DNA of 64,000 nucleotides from Oenanthe sinensis (Eukaryota > Streptophyta > Magnoliopsida > Apiales > Apiaceae). The stretch covers positions 44,021,455 to 44,085,454 of the forward strand of contig CM053799.1 of NCBI GenBank assembly GCA_028671895.1, written 5' to 3'. The translations under genes were made by a program, and so were the position numbers. Positions 46,289 to 57,030 of the stretch are shown piece by piece. Position 1 is the first letter of the stretch, and every line of letters begins with the position of its first letter. A model generated the notes under the pieces. It was not told where the DNA came from and made no database searches. It was given only the letters and a program-made list of their open reading frames with translations.

Positions 46289-47162
46289 ACAACCCCCTGG
46301 TTCTTCAGTGTAACTTGCTGCAGTGGGAAACAAATGTTTTTCGATCTTTCAAATTTCTTGAGTCACTGAAACAACTAGAAATGGAAGATTAGAAAACAAT
46401 ATGGAGCACCTAGATGCCCGTAATATGCATGCAGATGCAAGTAAGACATGTAAATGTGCAAGAATGGGTGATCTCAAAATTCAGCCTTTAAGATCTGCAA
46501 CACCCACCCCCGAGGGCTTTCAAAATCAACAAAAAACACCATTTACCACAATGTCATTCTTTTAGGTCTTAGTCTAAGATTCATGTACAATGGTTCATGC
46601 CATTCCAAATTGACATGGCGTACTACCATGCAGTCCTCTTAAGTCTGACTTGCGGTAAATTCTTGCATAACAGCCTATGCCATTCCCAGCTGCTAACATA
46701 GCCTACTGTTATACAAATTCTCCTGTCCAAGATGCTTAAGGTTCTTACACAGTACCCCGTGCCTTTCCAAGCTGCTGACATAGTGTACCATAACACAATT
46801 CTCCTCGAAGCCTAAAATTCAGACAAAGTGATTTGTGGCCTTCAAAATAGGATTTTTAAGAGAGAGATATTTTTTGTATTTTTCCAAGTGTCGAATATTA
46901 TTCTTCTTCACAATTCCTCTTCAGTCTTGAAAACAATCTCCAACATATACATGATGCATGCAGCAATATATATAAAATATTTAAAATAAATTTTGCATGC
47001 ATGATATACTAATATATATGTGCACAAAATAAATAAAAAGAAAACTTAGCTTTCATATTTTTAGCCGATTGAACTGATTTATTATTGCTTCCTGTTATTT
47101 TTTGGACTGCACATGACCGCTGTTGTGTTTCATATTATCCTCAAGTCTATTGCCTTTCTTTG
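46289..47162. repeat. Non-coding region with an imperfect 80-bp tandem repeat (3 units)
   Basis: Units begin at about 46596 (CATGCCATTCCAAATTGACA), 46676 (TATGCCATTCCCAGCTGCTA) and 46758 (CGTGCCTTTCCAAGCTGCTG). Each continues through AT-G-CT/TACC and a CTCCT or CTTAAG word. The rest has no gene; probably interior sequence of an old element. Confidence 0.55.
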
Positions 47163-47389
47163 GGTCTGTTTGGCTACCACTTAAATTTTGAAAATAAGCC
47201 TTTATTTCCAGAAAAAATAGGGATATATATATTTTTTCTTAAAATAAGTAACTTATTTTTTATTTTGAAGATAATATTTGATTTTAAAATTCTAAAATAA
47301 ATATTTATCTTTGAAAAAAATATGAAAATATGTAAAAAATAAAAATAAAATAAACTACTTATTTTAAATTTAAGGAACCTCAAACGGCC
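47163..47389. mobile_element. AT-rich MITE with GGTCTGTTTGG / CAAACGGCC ends
   Basis: GGTCTGTTTGGCTACC at the left and the reverse complement of the right end (GGCCGTTTGAGGTTCC) pair, and the match continues through TTAAATTT...AAAATAAG. The interior also folds back (ATAAGTAACTTATT). No clear target duplication. The end sequence resembles GGGCCTGTTTGG-type plant hAT MITEs. Confidence 0.55.
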
Positions 47390-47687
47390 ACTTTATATTG
47401 TATGGGTCCCATGATAAAACATTACACCACATCTCTCATGTTTCTACACATCATCCACCGTGCCTGGTTTATGTTACCATATGAATTGATTTGCGCAAAC
47501 TAATTCCCTCTATTAATCACCATACAAATTCATCATACTGATGAACATGATTTATTGGCTTGTACCTCACCGCGAGCCCGAGTAAACAAACAAATAAATA
47601 AGTTACTGCTTTCTTCGTCAATTTTTTTTATCTAGGTCCCATCAATATGTGTGAGAGCATACAACCTGCCTCCAATTTTTTTCTATA

Positions 47688-48740
47688 CTAAGAAGTAGAG
47701 GTGGTCAAATGGGCGGGTCGGCTCGCCCCGACTCGCCCCGACTCGCTAGTTTAGCTCGTGCCAGGCGTCTTGAACCGGGCCGGGTCATGAACCGGCACGA
47801 ACCGGCTTAAAAAATGTGCCGTATACGAGTTACCATGCCAGAAACCGGGCTCGGCTCGCCCCGGCTCGCGAACTCGCTATGAACCGCCAGCCACGTGATC
47901 GAACCGGCTCGCCAACCCGCAAACTCGGCACGACACGGTAACCCACGCACTTGGCTCGGTACGGTAACCCGTAACCCGTGAATCGGGTCGCCTTTAACCA
48001 TTATATATGCCATCTTTATGTGTTTATACATTTATATCTCTTTGCGTGTACATGTGCGTAGTACACATTCTTTTTAAAGCATTTCAGTGTTGTTTTATAC
48101 GGCCGCTTGTTTCAACTCTTTTATTGAATTTTACAGGGTCGTAAAATGCATGTTTGTATATTTTACTAACAAGATTTTGTATAAATTAAATAATGGATAG
48201 AATATTTTTATTTTATAATTTTAAATTTTATTTGTTTTAATTTATTTTTTATATATAAGCGGTTTGTTCCATTTTTTTAGAGAGGAGTATTCTCAAATTT
48301 TTTATAAATTAAATAGTGGATAAAATATTTTTATTTTGTAATTTTAAATTTTATTTGTTTTTAATTTGATTTTTATGTACAAGCGGTTTGTTCCGTTTTT
48401 TTAGAGAGGAGTCCTCTCAAATTATTTGTAAAATATTTTTTAATTAATAAAATTTATAGAGGTACCACCCTATTTTATTTCAAAAATATTAGTATAATTT
48501 ATTATTTTTAAAAAAATAAAATAAAACCAACCAATTAATTCAGTTAAAATGAATTGGAAGAAAAAAAAAATAAACCCGCCAACTCGCCTAACTCGTCGAG
48601 CTTTACACAATTCACTATTTTACCAACCCGGCCCGACTCGGCACGGCCCGCCTATAACCGCGTGCCGTGCCCGAATCAGGAGGTGGTCAAACTGGCACGG
48701 CTCGCCACGGCCCACCCGTTTGGCCACCTCTACTACGAAG
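47688..48740. mobile_element. hAT-type non-autonomous element, 1037 bp, with 8-bp target duplication
   Basis: The element is 47696-48732. Its ends TAGAGGTGGTCAAATGGGCG and (reverse complement) TAGAGGTGGCCAAACGGGTG pair over more than 20 bp. Flanks are CTAAGAAG (47688-47695) and CTACGAAG (48733-48740), an 8-bp duplication with one mismatch. The outer parts are GC-rich with reiterated GGCTCGCC and AACCGGC words; the middle is AT-rich and holds a tandem repeat. No transposase. Confidence 0.8.
48176..48421. repeat. 123-bp tandem repeat (2 copies) inside the hAT-type element
   Basis: Units 48176-48298 and 48299-48421 both run from TATAAATTAAATA to AAGCGGTTTGTTCC, TTTTTTTAGAGAGGAGT and CTCAAAT, with few differences. 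Confidence 0.85.
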
Positions 48741-49100
48741 TACGAAACATTAAACACCACCATGCTATCCATGTGAATTTATCCACCAGAACAATCATCA
48801 CAATCATCCCATCAATATTGTGTATGTACATATACATACACAATACACTACTCCATTAGTAAATAGACTCAGTAAATAAAGAGTAAACATCTATATCCCC
48901 GTTTGAGTGAACTGAACAAAGATCCATTTAGAACTTGTTTCAGATGTATAAAAAACTGGGCATAATAAGATTATTTGTCCTATTATTCTACTACCTGCTC
49001 TGATCCTATCTCAAAGTCTATGAGAAAACAGGAATATATAATATGGGATCAGTATAATAAGATATGAAGAGAGGGCAGAGAAACTAAAAATGTATATTAT

Positions 49101-49363
49101 TACTCCCTCCGTTCTTAAATTCTTTTCTCGTTTTGAATTTTGACACTATTCATTATAAGCGGTTGACTACTAATTTATGCATAATTTATAAGATAAAATA
49201 TAGTTATCAGTGATCTTGTTTGATTCGTATTTGTGAATACTTTAATACAGTGAAATTTTTATATTTAATACTAATACGAAATTAAAAATATTAACGATAA
49301 AAAATGTGCATTGACAAACATGTCCAATTAAAATAGAAAACGTTTTAAGGAACAGATGGAGTA
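49101..49363. mobile_element. Stowaway-type (Tc1/mariner) MITE
   Basis: Ends TACTCCCTCCGTTCTTAAAT and (reverse complement) TACTCCATCTGTTCCTTAAA include the TA duplication expected for Stowaway elements. 259 bp, AT-rich, non-coding. Confidence 0.8.
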
Positions 49364-49520
49364 TTACTTTGACGGCATATTACGAAGGAGGCAAGTGCCT
49401 TAATATATAGAAAATAGAAAACTTGGTGACTACTTTTGCTACACTAACTAGCACAATGATGATGTCATCTTGATGACATAAGTATCCTTATGTCATGATT
49501 ATTGCTGATATTTAACAAGA

Positions 49521-49807
49521 TACTCCCTCTGTCCCAACCAATTCTTTACACTTTCTTTTTTGAGACGTCCCACCCAATTTTTTACATTACTAAAAATAGT
49601 AACTTTTAACAATAAAATACATTATTACATCCACTATTTCACTCCACTTTTTCAACACTTTATACTATTACACCCACTATTTCATTTATTTTAACAATAA
49701 AATCACTATTACACCAATTACTTCATTTATTTAACAATATTAAACCCACTATTCTTGGTCTCCGTGCCCGGACCAAATGTAAACAATTGGCCGGGACGGA
49801 GGGAGTA
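49521..49807. mobile_element. Second Stowaway-type MITE
   Basis: Ends TACTCCCTCTGTCCCAACCA and (reverse complement) TACTCCCTCCGTCCCGGCCA are long near-perfect inverted repeats including the TA duplication. It lies about 160 bp from the first one and just upstream of the CBS gene. Confidence 0.85.
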
Positions 49808-49949
49808 TCATTTATCAAAGTTGATTTAAAATGCCCGATGGCATCTCTTTAAGCCCTCTTGTTAGATAAGGATATATAATGTTGTTTGCACACCTATATT
49901 GTGATACACACCCACATTCAAACAATCTCTCTCTCTCTAGATTTGTAGG

Positions 49950-50958
49950 TATAAATAATCCAAATGTTCCCTCTGTAATGCTGAGAGCCTGAGTGGAGAT
50001 TTATGCTTAAGCATTTGCTGCTCTGTGTTGCATTTGAAATCAATATCAGCTTTCTAAATGTTTTCCTTTGTCAAAAGTCTAATAACTTTTACTGTGTTCC
50101 TCATTCAGGTATCAGTTACTGATGCCATTGAGTGCATAATGATGCCATTACAAGAAGCTCATCCACTACCAGCCACCTTGAAGTTGAATCAAGTTGTGAT
50201 GCGTTTCTACAGGAATTCAAGTGTTCCCATTATAGATAACTGGGGAGGCTGTGTTGGCATACTTCATGCTGAAGAATGCAATGAGGTACTTTCTTTCAAG
50301 TCCTCAGGGACTGTTCTTTTATTACAGAAGCAGTTACAACATTGTTGTTTACTTCGATAAACTGCATACAATATTTAAGAAGTTATTATGGTTTTGCCCA
50401 AGATTCTTACCCTTCATCTATTGCAACGATGAGTCCTAGACATATCCTTTACATTAACCATCCTCCCCCCCCCCCTTTCCATCCATCCATCTATGATAGA
50501 ATTAGATGATGAAACACCTATTCTATAGATGTATCCTCAAAGATTGGTTATTGTGCACACTGAGAGAACCAATAAGGAAATTCTTTCACCATTAATGGAG
50601 TATTTCGAGTTTAAGATTACCATTAATGTGCAAAAATATATGTTATTCTCGTGTATGCTTCCATACATTTAGTGTTTATGCTTTCTATGATCTGCAGTTA
50701 AATGCCCCACTGTCGGCCATGATGAAAAGCCCAGCTCCATGTGTTATAACCACAACATCTATTGGCCGAGTTGTTAATTTGATGCTCGAAAAGAGGTACA
50801 AGATGATAATAATTGTAAAATGTGGGGACAGATCTGGTAATTACAACTCTACTTCAAGAGCGGTTGGTGTTTTTACAGCTGACCAATTATATAAACTTAC
50901 TGTACCTGCATCAAAGCTGTCAAATCAACAATATCCCCGTGGTATAACATCAAATTAA
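49950..50958 (+). CDS. CBS-domain protein, two exons (like the C-terminal part of plant PPR-CBS proteins)
   Basis: Exon 50109-50285 (after TTCCTCATTCAG, before GAG|GTACTT) encodes VSVTDAIECIMMPLQEAHPL, then LNQVVMRFYRNSSVPIIDNW and GCVGILHAEECNE. Exon 50698-50958 (after GATCTGCAG) encodes LNAPLSAMMKSPAPCVITTT, then GRVVNLMLEKRYKMIIIVK and AVGVFTADQLYKL and ends at TAA. Together they form a pair of CBS motifs (adenosine-nucleotide-sensing fold), with the PVID/VGIL and GVFT signatures. This closely resembles the C-terminal domain of the Arabidopsis At5g10690-type pentatricopeptide-CBS protein. No PPR repeats are visible in the preceding kilobases, which hold MITEs. Either the N-terminal exons lie beyond a large transposon-filled intron, or this is a CBS-only gene: a TATA box (TATAAAT, 49950) and an ATG at 50058 opening in frame into the first exon would allow that. 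The start is therefore uncertain. Confidence 0.75.
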
Positions 50959-53617
50959 TTGTACACGTAGAGCTCCATTTTTGCACTGCTGCATAGTAAA
51001 GAAACATTTGTAGCTGCTATAGAAATTCTTCTACATCCATGTAAGCCGCTTAATGGTAAAACAGACATGGATGCGATTTAGAATCAGACAAAAGGCCCAT
51101 CTTAAGGTAAAGGACAAGTGTCGCACAGATTTGTTTGATTGGAAACCAGAGTTTGGTGCAAGTTTGGTATAGCATCACCGCATATGAAGTGAGCTGTTAG
51201 ATGGAATTTCTTTTTTTGGTTAATAATTTGGTGGGTAACTCCCTTGTACACTATGCTTATTAGTGGACCATCATGGTGCACTACTTTTTCGATGATGTTT
51301 TGATGGCAAACGCCTTTGTACATAGACAACAGTTATTAGCAGACCATCATGGTGCATTAAGTTCTGTAAGCGAGTTGATTCTAATTGCGGTCATGTATTG
51401 TATTGACATTATGGTAGTAGGGTGACCTACTGTAGGTCTAGGTAGACATTGGTTGCACCAGACCGGCCTCAAATCCCTTCGCAATCGAAGCAAAATCCTA
51501 CTCAAAAGAAGAGTTTGATCCTGGCCAGCAAGTCAGCCAAGCGATTGTAGATTCACCTTGACCATGACGCAAATGATTATAGGCAATGTTTGGCTATTTT
51601 GTTTGCCTATGATGTTTCTGGAGGGAGCTGGTGGTTGCTTTCTGCTGGCAAGTGCCGGTATATATTAGCTTTACTATGGTTTGCGACAACCTAGGAGTTA
51701 AGGATCTGATAGCACTAATTGTCATTGGAGTTGATTTATTCAACACAAGAAAAATTGTATAGCTGGGCTAAATATGAAACATGTTACTCGATGTCATTGT
51801 GAAATTTGTATAGCTCGTACCACGCAAACTCTGTTGTAGCTTTTTTAGTGTAGTTCAACAAAAATTACCAGTGAAGTGGCGAATGCTTATCTAATTTTCA
51901 GATAAATGCTTATTCAAGTCACTTATAAATTAAAAAATATATATTTTCTAACGGAGTTTATAAGGAGTTCTAGACACCGTCAAAGTGAGGTGGATAGTTA
52001 AGCAATTTTAGTACGTCCAATTGTTATAAATTTGAAGATCCCCTGCTTTGTAGGGTCCGCTCATTCATCATCTAGGAGTAGTGTACGTGTATTCATTTAC
52101 AGAAAAACTGCATTTTTATATTAAAAAAATTATTTTTTTTAAGAAAATTAAAAATTAATAACTAAAATAATACATAATTTAACTCGAATAATATTATATT
52201 ATTTAATTTTTAAATGAATAAATAATCATTTTCAATATGTGATAATATAAATATATACACATTTTTTTCTGCTAAAATTATTAATATCGTATAAAAGTTT
52301 ATAAGATTTCAAAATCTTGCACATTTATTTTTCAAAATTATGTTGTAATTATAGTTCGATCCGAATTAATTTATATTTTAATTATTTTAACTCAAACCAA
52401 AAAAATTGATGGATTAATTTACTAAGGATAGAATTAAATTATATTATCCGTGGGTTAATATTTTATATAATTTAGTAGCAGATATTATGGTAAAATGTAT
52501 TTTAACCTCTTAAAGCAGTTATTATTTATTCAAATTATTCGTATAGTAATAATAATTTATATAATTAATGCATGACGAATATTATGTTAAGATCTAAAGG
52601 TTTATCATTACGTCAAAAGTCAAAAGCGGTACATCATGTCATTGGCATAATTATGTGCTCCATGAGATTCGAATCTGTGACCTGCTCGGATATCAATTGT
52701 TAGGATTTAAACGCTTATCACTACGGCAAAAACAGTTACTTGCGGAGAAAGCGCAACTTACAATTTTTATATTATAGCAATGTCACTTCCAACATATTAA
52801 TAATATTATAGACAATTTTTAAAATTTTTTTTTCAATGTAGGGATAATATGTAATAATTTAAAAATGCAATAATCAAAGTATGTTATTAAATATTAAAAA
52901 ATTATATTTTTATATATATAATTGGCTAACAAAACTTTAGTTAATGACAAATAAAATAGGTAAAAAAAGTCTCAAAATTGGTAGTTAAAATTTTGCAATT
53001 TAATTGGTTTATAATTAAATTAAAATAATTTAAAATTTTTGTTGATCAAAGAGCATAAAATGGTGCAGCCGATATTATCATAAAAATTTTTATATCAAAT
53101 ATTAATATAAATATTAAACATTAATATAATAATAAGAAATAAAGTAAAATTATATGGAAACCGTGAAAATGTCGGAGACCCATAAAAAGAACATTGTAAT
53201 ATATATTATATTGCATGTTTTCCTTGCTGATTTCTACGTTTCCAATAAAAAGAGAGGTCTTCTCTCGTAAAAAAAATATATCAATTAATCCAAACAAGTT
53301 TTATTTTACAAGAAAACTCTGCAGCTTATGATGTATGGTAAAGATAAACTATGCGAACTTTAATTGAACATAAAACTGTAAACGTAAATAAATCATTAAC
53401 TGATCTAGAAAGAGAACAAAAATATGTAAAGAAAAACTCAATTTATTAAAACAGGAACTAGTTGAAGGCAAACTCAACCTATAACAAAGATGATTTAATA
53501 TATCGAAACAATAGTACTAATTAAACACCAAAACAAAGATAATTAAACTAGCTTGACATCAATCAATATAATAGTACTACTAAAGCCAATTAGCCCAATA
53601 ACAGTACTGATGATCAG
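50959..53617. other. Intergenic, AT-rich; no gene seen
   Basis: The first about 800 bases are likely the 3' flank of the CBS gene; the rest is very AT-rich. At 52592-52740 two related words, TTTATCATTACGTCAAAAG and CTTATCACTACGGCAAAAA, flank a stretch with GAGATTCGAATCTG and GATATCAATTG on the plus strand, probably an old retroelement scrap. Confidence 0.5.
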
Positions 53618-53650
53618 TTGCTCCATTACTCTTCCTCTTTCTTGATCATC

Positions 53651-54136
53651 TTAACATGCCTTGTTGTTCAAATTCGAGTTGCTATTGACTTGATCAGAGA
53701 CCAATTGTGCAATTTCATCCTCCACACCATCAAAAAATCTTTGATCATCTTCCATAGTAATGTCAGTGTCTACTGGCTGAAAGGCGGCCTTGATTTCATA
53801 CAGAAACACGACATCATCATCATCATCATCACTACCAAGGCTATTATCGAAAGAGCCAAATTGATAATCAAGCTCATGATGAAACAGAGTAATGAGTTGA
53901 TCATCTTCCATAGTAATGTCAGTGTCTACGGGCTGAGAGAAGGCCTCGATTTCATACAGAAACACGACATCATCATCATCACTGCCAAGGCTATTATCGA
54001 AAGAGCAAAATTGATAATCAAGCTCAGGATGAAACAGAGTAATGAGTTGATCAGTATCGACATGATCATTAAACGCAATAGGATTGTTATCGTACTCGTA
54101 GTTACATGCACTCCACAGATCATCACAGGACTCCAT
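53651..54136 (-). CDS. Small acidic protein with a 50-residue internal duplication, family unknown (161 aa)
   Basis: A complete frame from ATG (54136) to TAA (53651). After MESCDDLWSACNYEYDNN it has two near-identical units of about 50 and 52 residues beginning DQLITLFHPELDYQF and DQLITLFHHELDYQF, each followed by SFDNSLGSDDDD, VVFLYEIE and QPVDTDITMED. A C-terminal tail follows, GVEDEIAQLVSDQVNSNS. Overall it is strongly acidic, with no signal peptide or membrane segment, and soluble. I recognise no domain. The acidic units interleaved with bulky hydrophobics resemble transcriptional activation segments, but that is speculation. A TATA box (CTATATAAG on the minus strand, about 54247-54256) lies about 110 bases upstream of the ATG, and several CATGCA (RY-type) words sit around it, supporting a real, possibly seed- or ABI3-class-regulated gene. 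Confidence 0.6.
   Translation of the reverse strand: MESCDDLWSACNYEYDNNPIAFNDHVDTDQLITLFHPELDYQFCSFDNSLGSDDDDVVFLYEIEAFSQPVDTDITMEDDQLITLFHHELDYQFGSFDNSLGSDDDDDDVVFLYEIKAAFQPVDTDITMEDDQRFFDGVEDEIAQLVSDQVNSNSNLNNKAC
53744..54049. repeat. Tandem duplication (156 + 150 bp) within the acidic-protein gene
   Basis: Both units start ATCATCTTCCATAGTAATGT (53744 and 53900). They differ by a few bases and by two ATC triplets in the Asp-run, so the duplication is recent and in frame. Confidence 0.92.
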
Positions 54137-54246
54137 AACTACTTATAACTCAAAAAGGAAAATTATCGAATTAAAGTTAGCTAGAGGGTTTGATAATATG
54201 AATAGGTTCTTATGATATGAATGCATGTGCATGCACAAACCTTGTA

Positions 54247-54256
54247 CTTATATAGA
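54247..54256 (-). promoter_or_regulatory. TATA box of the acidic-protein gene
   Basis: Minus-strand CTATATAAG about 110 bases upstream of the ATG, with CATGCA words on both sides. Confidence 0.55.
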
Positions 54257-54667
54257 TAAAGAATTAGAACAAGAGATTGCATGCAGTGAGGTGTAAACCG
54301 TGTAATGCACAAACTTGGAGCTGTCTTAATTGATTCCCTAATTACATGCAACTAAATCCTTAATTAGTGATTCGATATTTCAATTACTATATTTAAATCA
54401 AGGTCAAAATGTTAATTACATTTTTTTAGATATATAATGTGCAGTAGGGCTTACGGATATATCCTTAATTAATTACTATTATTTTTGTCATGAGATTTGA
54501 TTATTAAGGACTTCCCTATTTTTATAAAACTTATCCATGTACACTTTTCTTTTTTAACTGCTAACCCTTTTATCACCGAGATTACAGAGTATTCTCAAAA
54601 CTTATCCACAAGTATTTTCCATTCCAGTTTGATTACTATGCTAATCACGATAAGGTCTCACAATTAA

Positions 54668-54776
54668 ATACTCCCTCTATTTTGATATATTAGACGTTCT
54701 AATATTAGTCGTTCTCTTGTTTAAAAATTATATTAAATGACACATTTCCTAACCTACCCTTATTTTGTATGGAGTA
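54668..54776. mobile_element. Probable short Stowaway-type MITE
   Basis: Left end TACTCCCTCTATTTTGATAT; the reverse complement of the right end is TACTCCATACAAAATAA. The inverted repeats are short and the element is only about 105 bp, so this may be an internally deleted copy. Confidence 0.45.
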
Positions 54777-54817
54777 TAATATAAGAAATGTATTTATGAT
54801 TTAACTTGAAACATACA

Positions 54818-55190
54818 CAATTAACCCAAACAAGTTTTACGAGAAAACTCTGCAGCTAATGTATGGTACAGACAAATTCATCTAAACATCTAGACATATT
54901 TGTGCTAATAAAAAATATTTTAAATTTTGAGGACTAAATACACAATTTTAAACATAAAATTGAAAACATATAATATATTGTAGGGATTAAATTTATCATA
55001 TTATAAATTTTAAACATGAAAATTGAAAATATATAAAATATTGAGGGATAAAATATAATATATTACAAATTTTAAAATAAAAATTCGAACTCGCTTCCAG
55101 TTCCGACCCCACATACCGGCTACCGCCCTTGGTTCCGTCGTCTCTGGCTCGAGCTCGCTTCCAGTTTCTTGATCTTAACATGCGTTGTTC
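54818..55190 (-). pseudogene. Relic of a second copy of the acidic-protein gene's 3' end
   Basis: 54825-54870 (CCCAAACAAGTTTTAC, then GAAAACTCTGCAGCT and ATGTATGGTA) repeats 53290-53340. TTCTTGATCTTAACATGCGT at about 55165 repeats the last codons and stop of the acidic gene (TTCTTGATCATCTTAACATG, about 53640). The order and orientation are the same, so this looks like a truncated tandem duplicate retaining only the 3' flank and the final codons. Confidence 0.5.
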
Positions 55191-55341
55191 TTTTTCTGAT
55201 GGGAGGTTTGTGAGTAGGAGGACTATATAGTCCGTTTGACTTATCTTATAAGTAGTTTATAAGTTGAAAAATGTACGTAACTTATAAGTAACTTATAAGC
55301 TTAGAAAAACGCTATATATGATTGTGATGACCAATGTAAGT

Positions 55342-55480
55342 TACATTAGTAGCTATTTGGATCTGCAGAGCTTTGGTCAGTATGCCTCTTTGCTTGACAT
55401 TAGTATTGCTTCACATTAATAGCTATTTGGATCGGCAGAGCTTTTGTGATCAATATGTCTCTTTGCTTCACATTTCTCAT
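55342..55480. repeat. Imperfect tandem repeat, about 70-bp unit
   Basis: ACATTAGTAGCTATTTGGAT and ACATTAATAGCTATTTGGAT start two units (about 55343 and 55413), both containing GCAGAGCTTT and CTCTTTGCTT.ACATT. Confidence 0.75.
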
Positions 55481-56740
55481 ATTCAACACTACACATATGT
55501 AATAACTTCCTGGATTTTATATCTGCAGCATTTTTCATATTCAACACTAGTATTTATACAATTAGTATGGATTATATCAGTTGTTTTTGAAAACTTAGAT
55601 ATATGTATTTTTCACAATTAAATATTATCTTAAATATGGTTGGCATATACACTTTTAGTTAATGACATGTAAGATTAGTAAAGAATTCTCAAAATTGTTA
55701 AATTAAATTCTGTAATGTGATATAATGCTAATCACGATAAGATCTCCTATTTTTTCTTACATTAACACGAACTTGCATCTTCCTCGCCTTATTATCTTGA
55801 TTTTCCTAATTTTTTAGCAGTTTCTCTATTTTAAAAATTAATTAATAACTGAAATTTTCATTATGTAAATTCTAATTTTTAGGAAAGGAAATAATTATAT
55901 AATATAAATACGTCAAAGTTTATATATTTAAATCATAAGACAAAAGGAAAATTTTCTATTTCAATTCACCTTCTTAATATTTTTAATTTTATATATGTGA
56001 AAAATTTGACAAAAGCTAAGTTTCCATAATTTTTAAAAAAAATAACTTGTGTATATTTATTTATAACTTTGGAAGATCTATATTTTATACATTAAAAGTT
56101 AAACTTTTTAATTATACCTTCTAAATTATATAGAAAAAATAATAACCATAAAAAAGGCAAGCTTTTATAAATAAAACCTAAAATTCTTTTTTTTATCTAT
56201 CATCCTGAAGAACCTATATTTTTAAAATATTAAAAATTAATTTAAAAATATTATTGTACAAAAACTATATCATAGTTTAAAATATTAATTATGATAAAAT
56301 AAAATAATTATAATATATTAACTTAAAATGATTTTTTATTAATATATAGATAAAATTTTACAATTATATGAAAAATAACATTTTTAAATTAAAATAAAAT
56401 TTATTTAGTAGGCTGTTAATATGAGATGTGAAAATAAAAAACTATAGAGCAACATGTATAGTACAAATAAAGGCAGAACGAAGACAAAATCATCTGTGGT
56501 ACAAGTAAACCTTGACTGCTTAAAGATAAACCTCGACTGCGTAAAATTTTCGAAGTACAGGGGAAGGGGGAGTGAGTGAGTGAGGCATCAAGCCAATGAC
56601 CTTTAGCTACTTGGTTCCTCACCCTGGCCATTTTAACTACACTGAGATAATAACACGAGTACACAACTACGAAACAATAATGCTATATAATGACAGGAGA
56701 ATGAGTTAGATGAGCTGTTTTGTCTCGGGATCAAACTCTC
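55481..56740. other. AT-rich spacer downstream of DMS3
   Basis: No supported gene. Extremely AT-rich between 55.8 and 56.4 kb. The last about 300 bases should contain the 3' untranslated region of the minus-strand DMS3 gene. Confidence 0.55.
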
Positions 56741-56998
56741 TCACTTAGCTGGACTCTGCTGCTGCTGCTGCATCATAACCAGCCACACAAATTGTAATCA
56801 TAATAAGTTTCGTTTTGATTTTTTTGTATCAGCAAAACCTCCATATAACTTGGCACAAAAAGTAAAACCTCCACATAGGAATAGCCTGGAGACTGGACTA
56901 TATTTATTCTAATTACGAAGCTATTACTAAATAAAGGTTGGTATAAGAATAAAAATTCAACACCCAAATGCGTAAAATCTTACAATACGGGAACTCTG

Positions 56999-57030
<32 letters not shown>

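Noticed and set aside
47807..48031. Minus-strand 74-codon Arg/Gly-rich frame
   Set aside because: Lies in the GC-rich subterminal repeat of the hAT-type element; translation of reiterated words.
52592..52740. Possible tRNA or tRNA-derived SINE (GATTCGAATC word)
   Set aside because: No cloverleaf or A-box at the right distance; short direct repeats around it suit an old retroelement scrap better.
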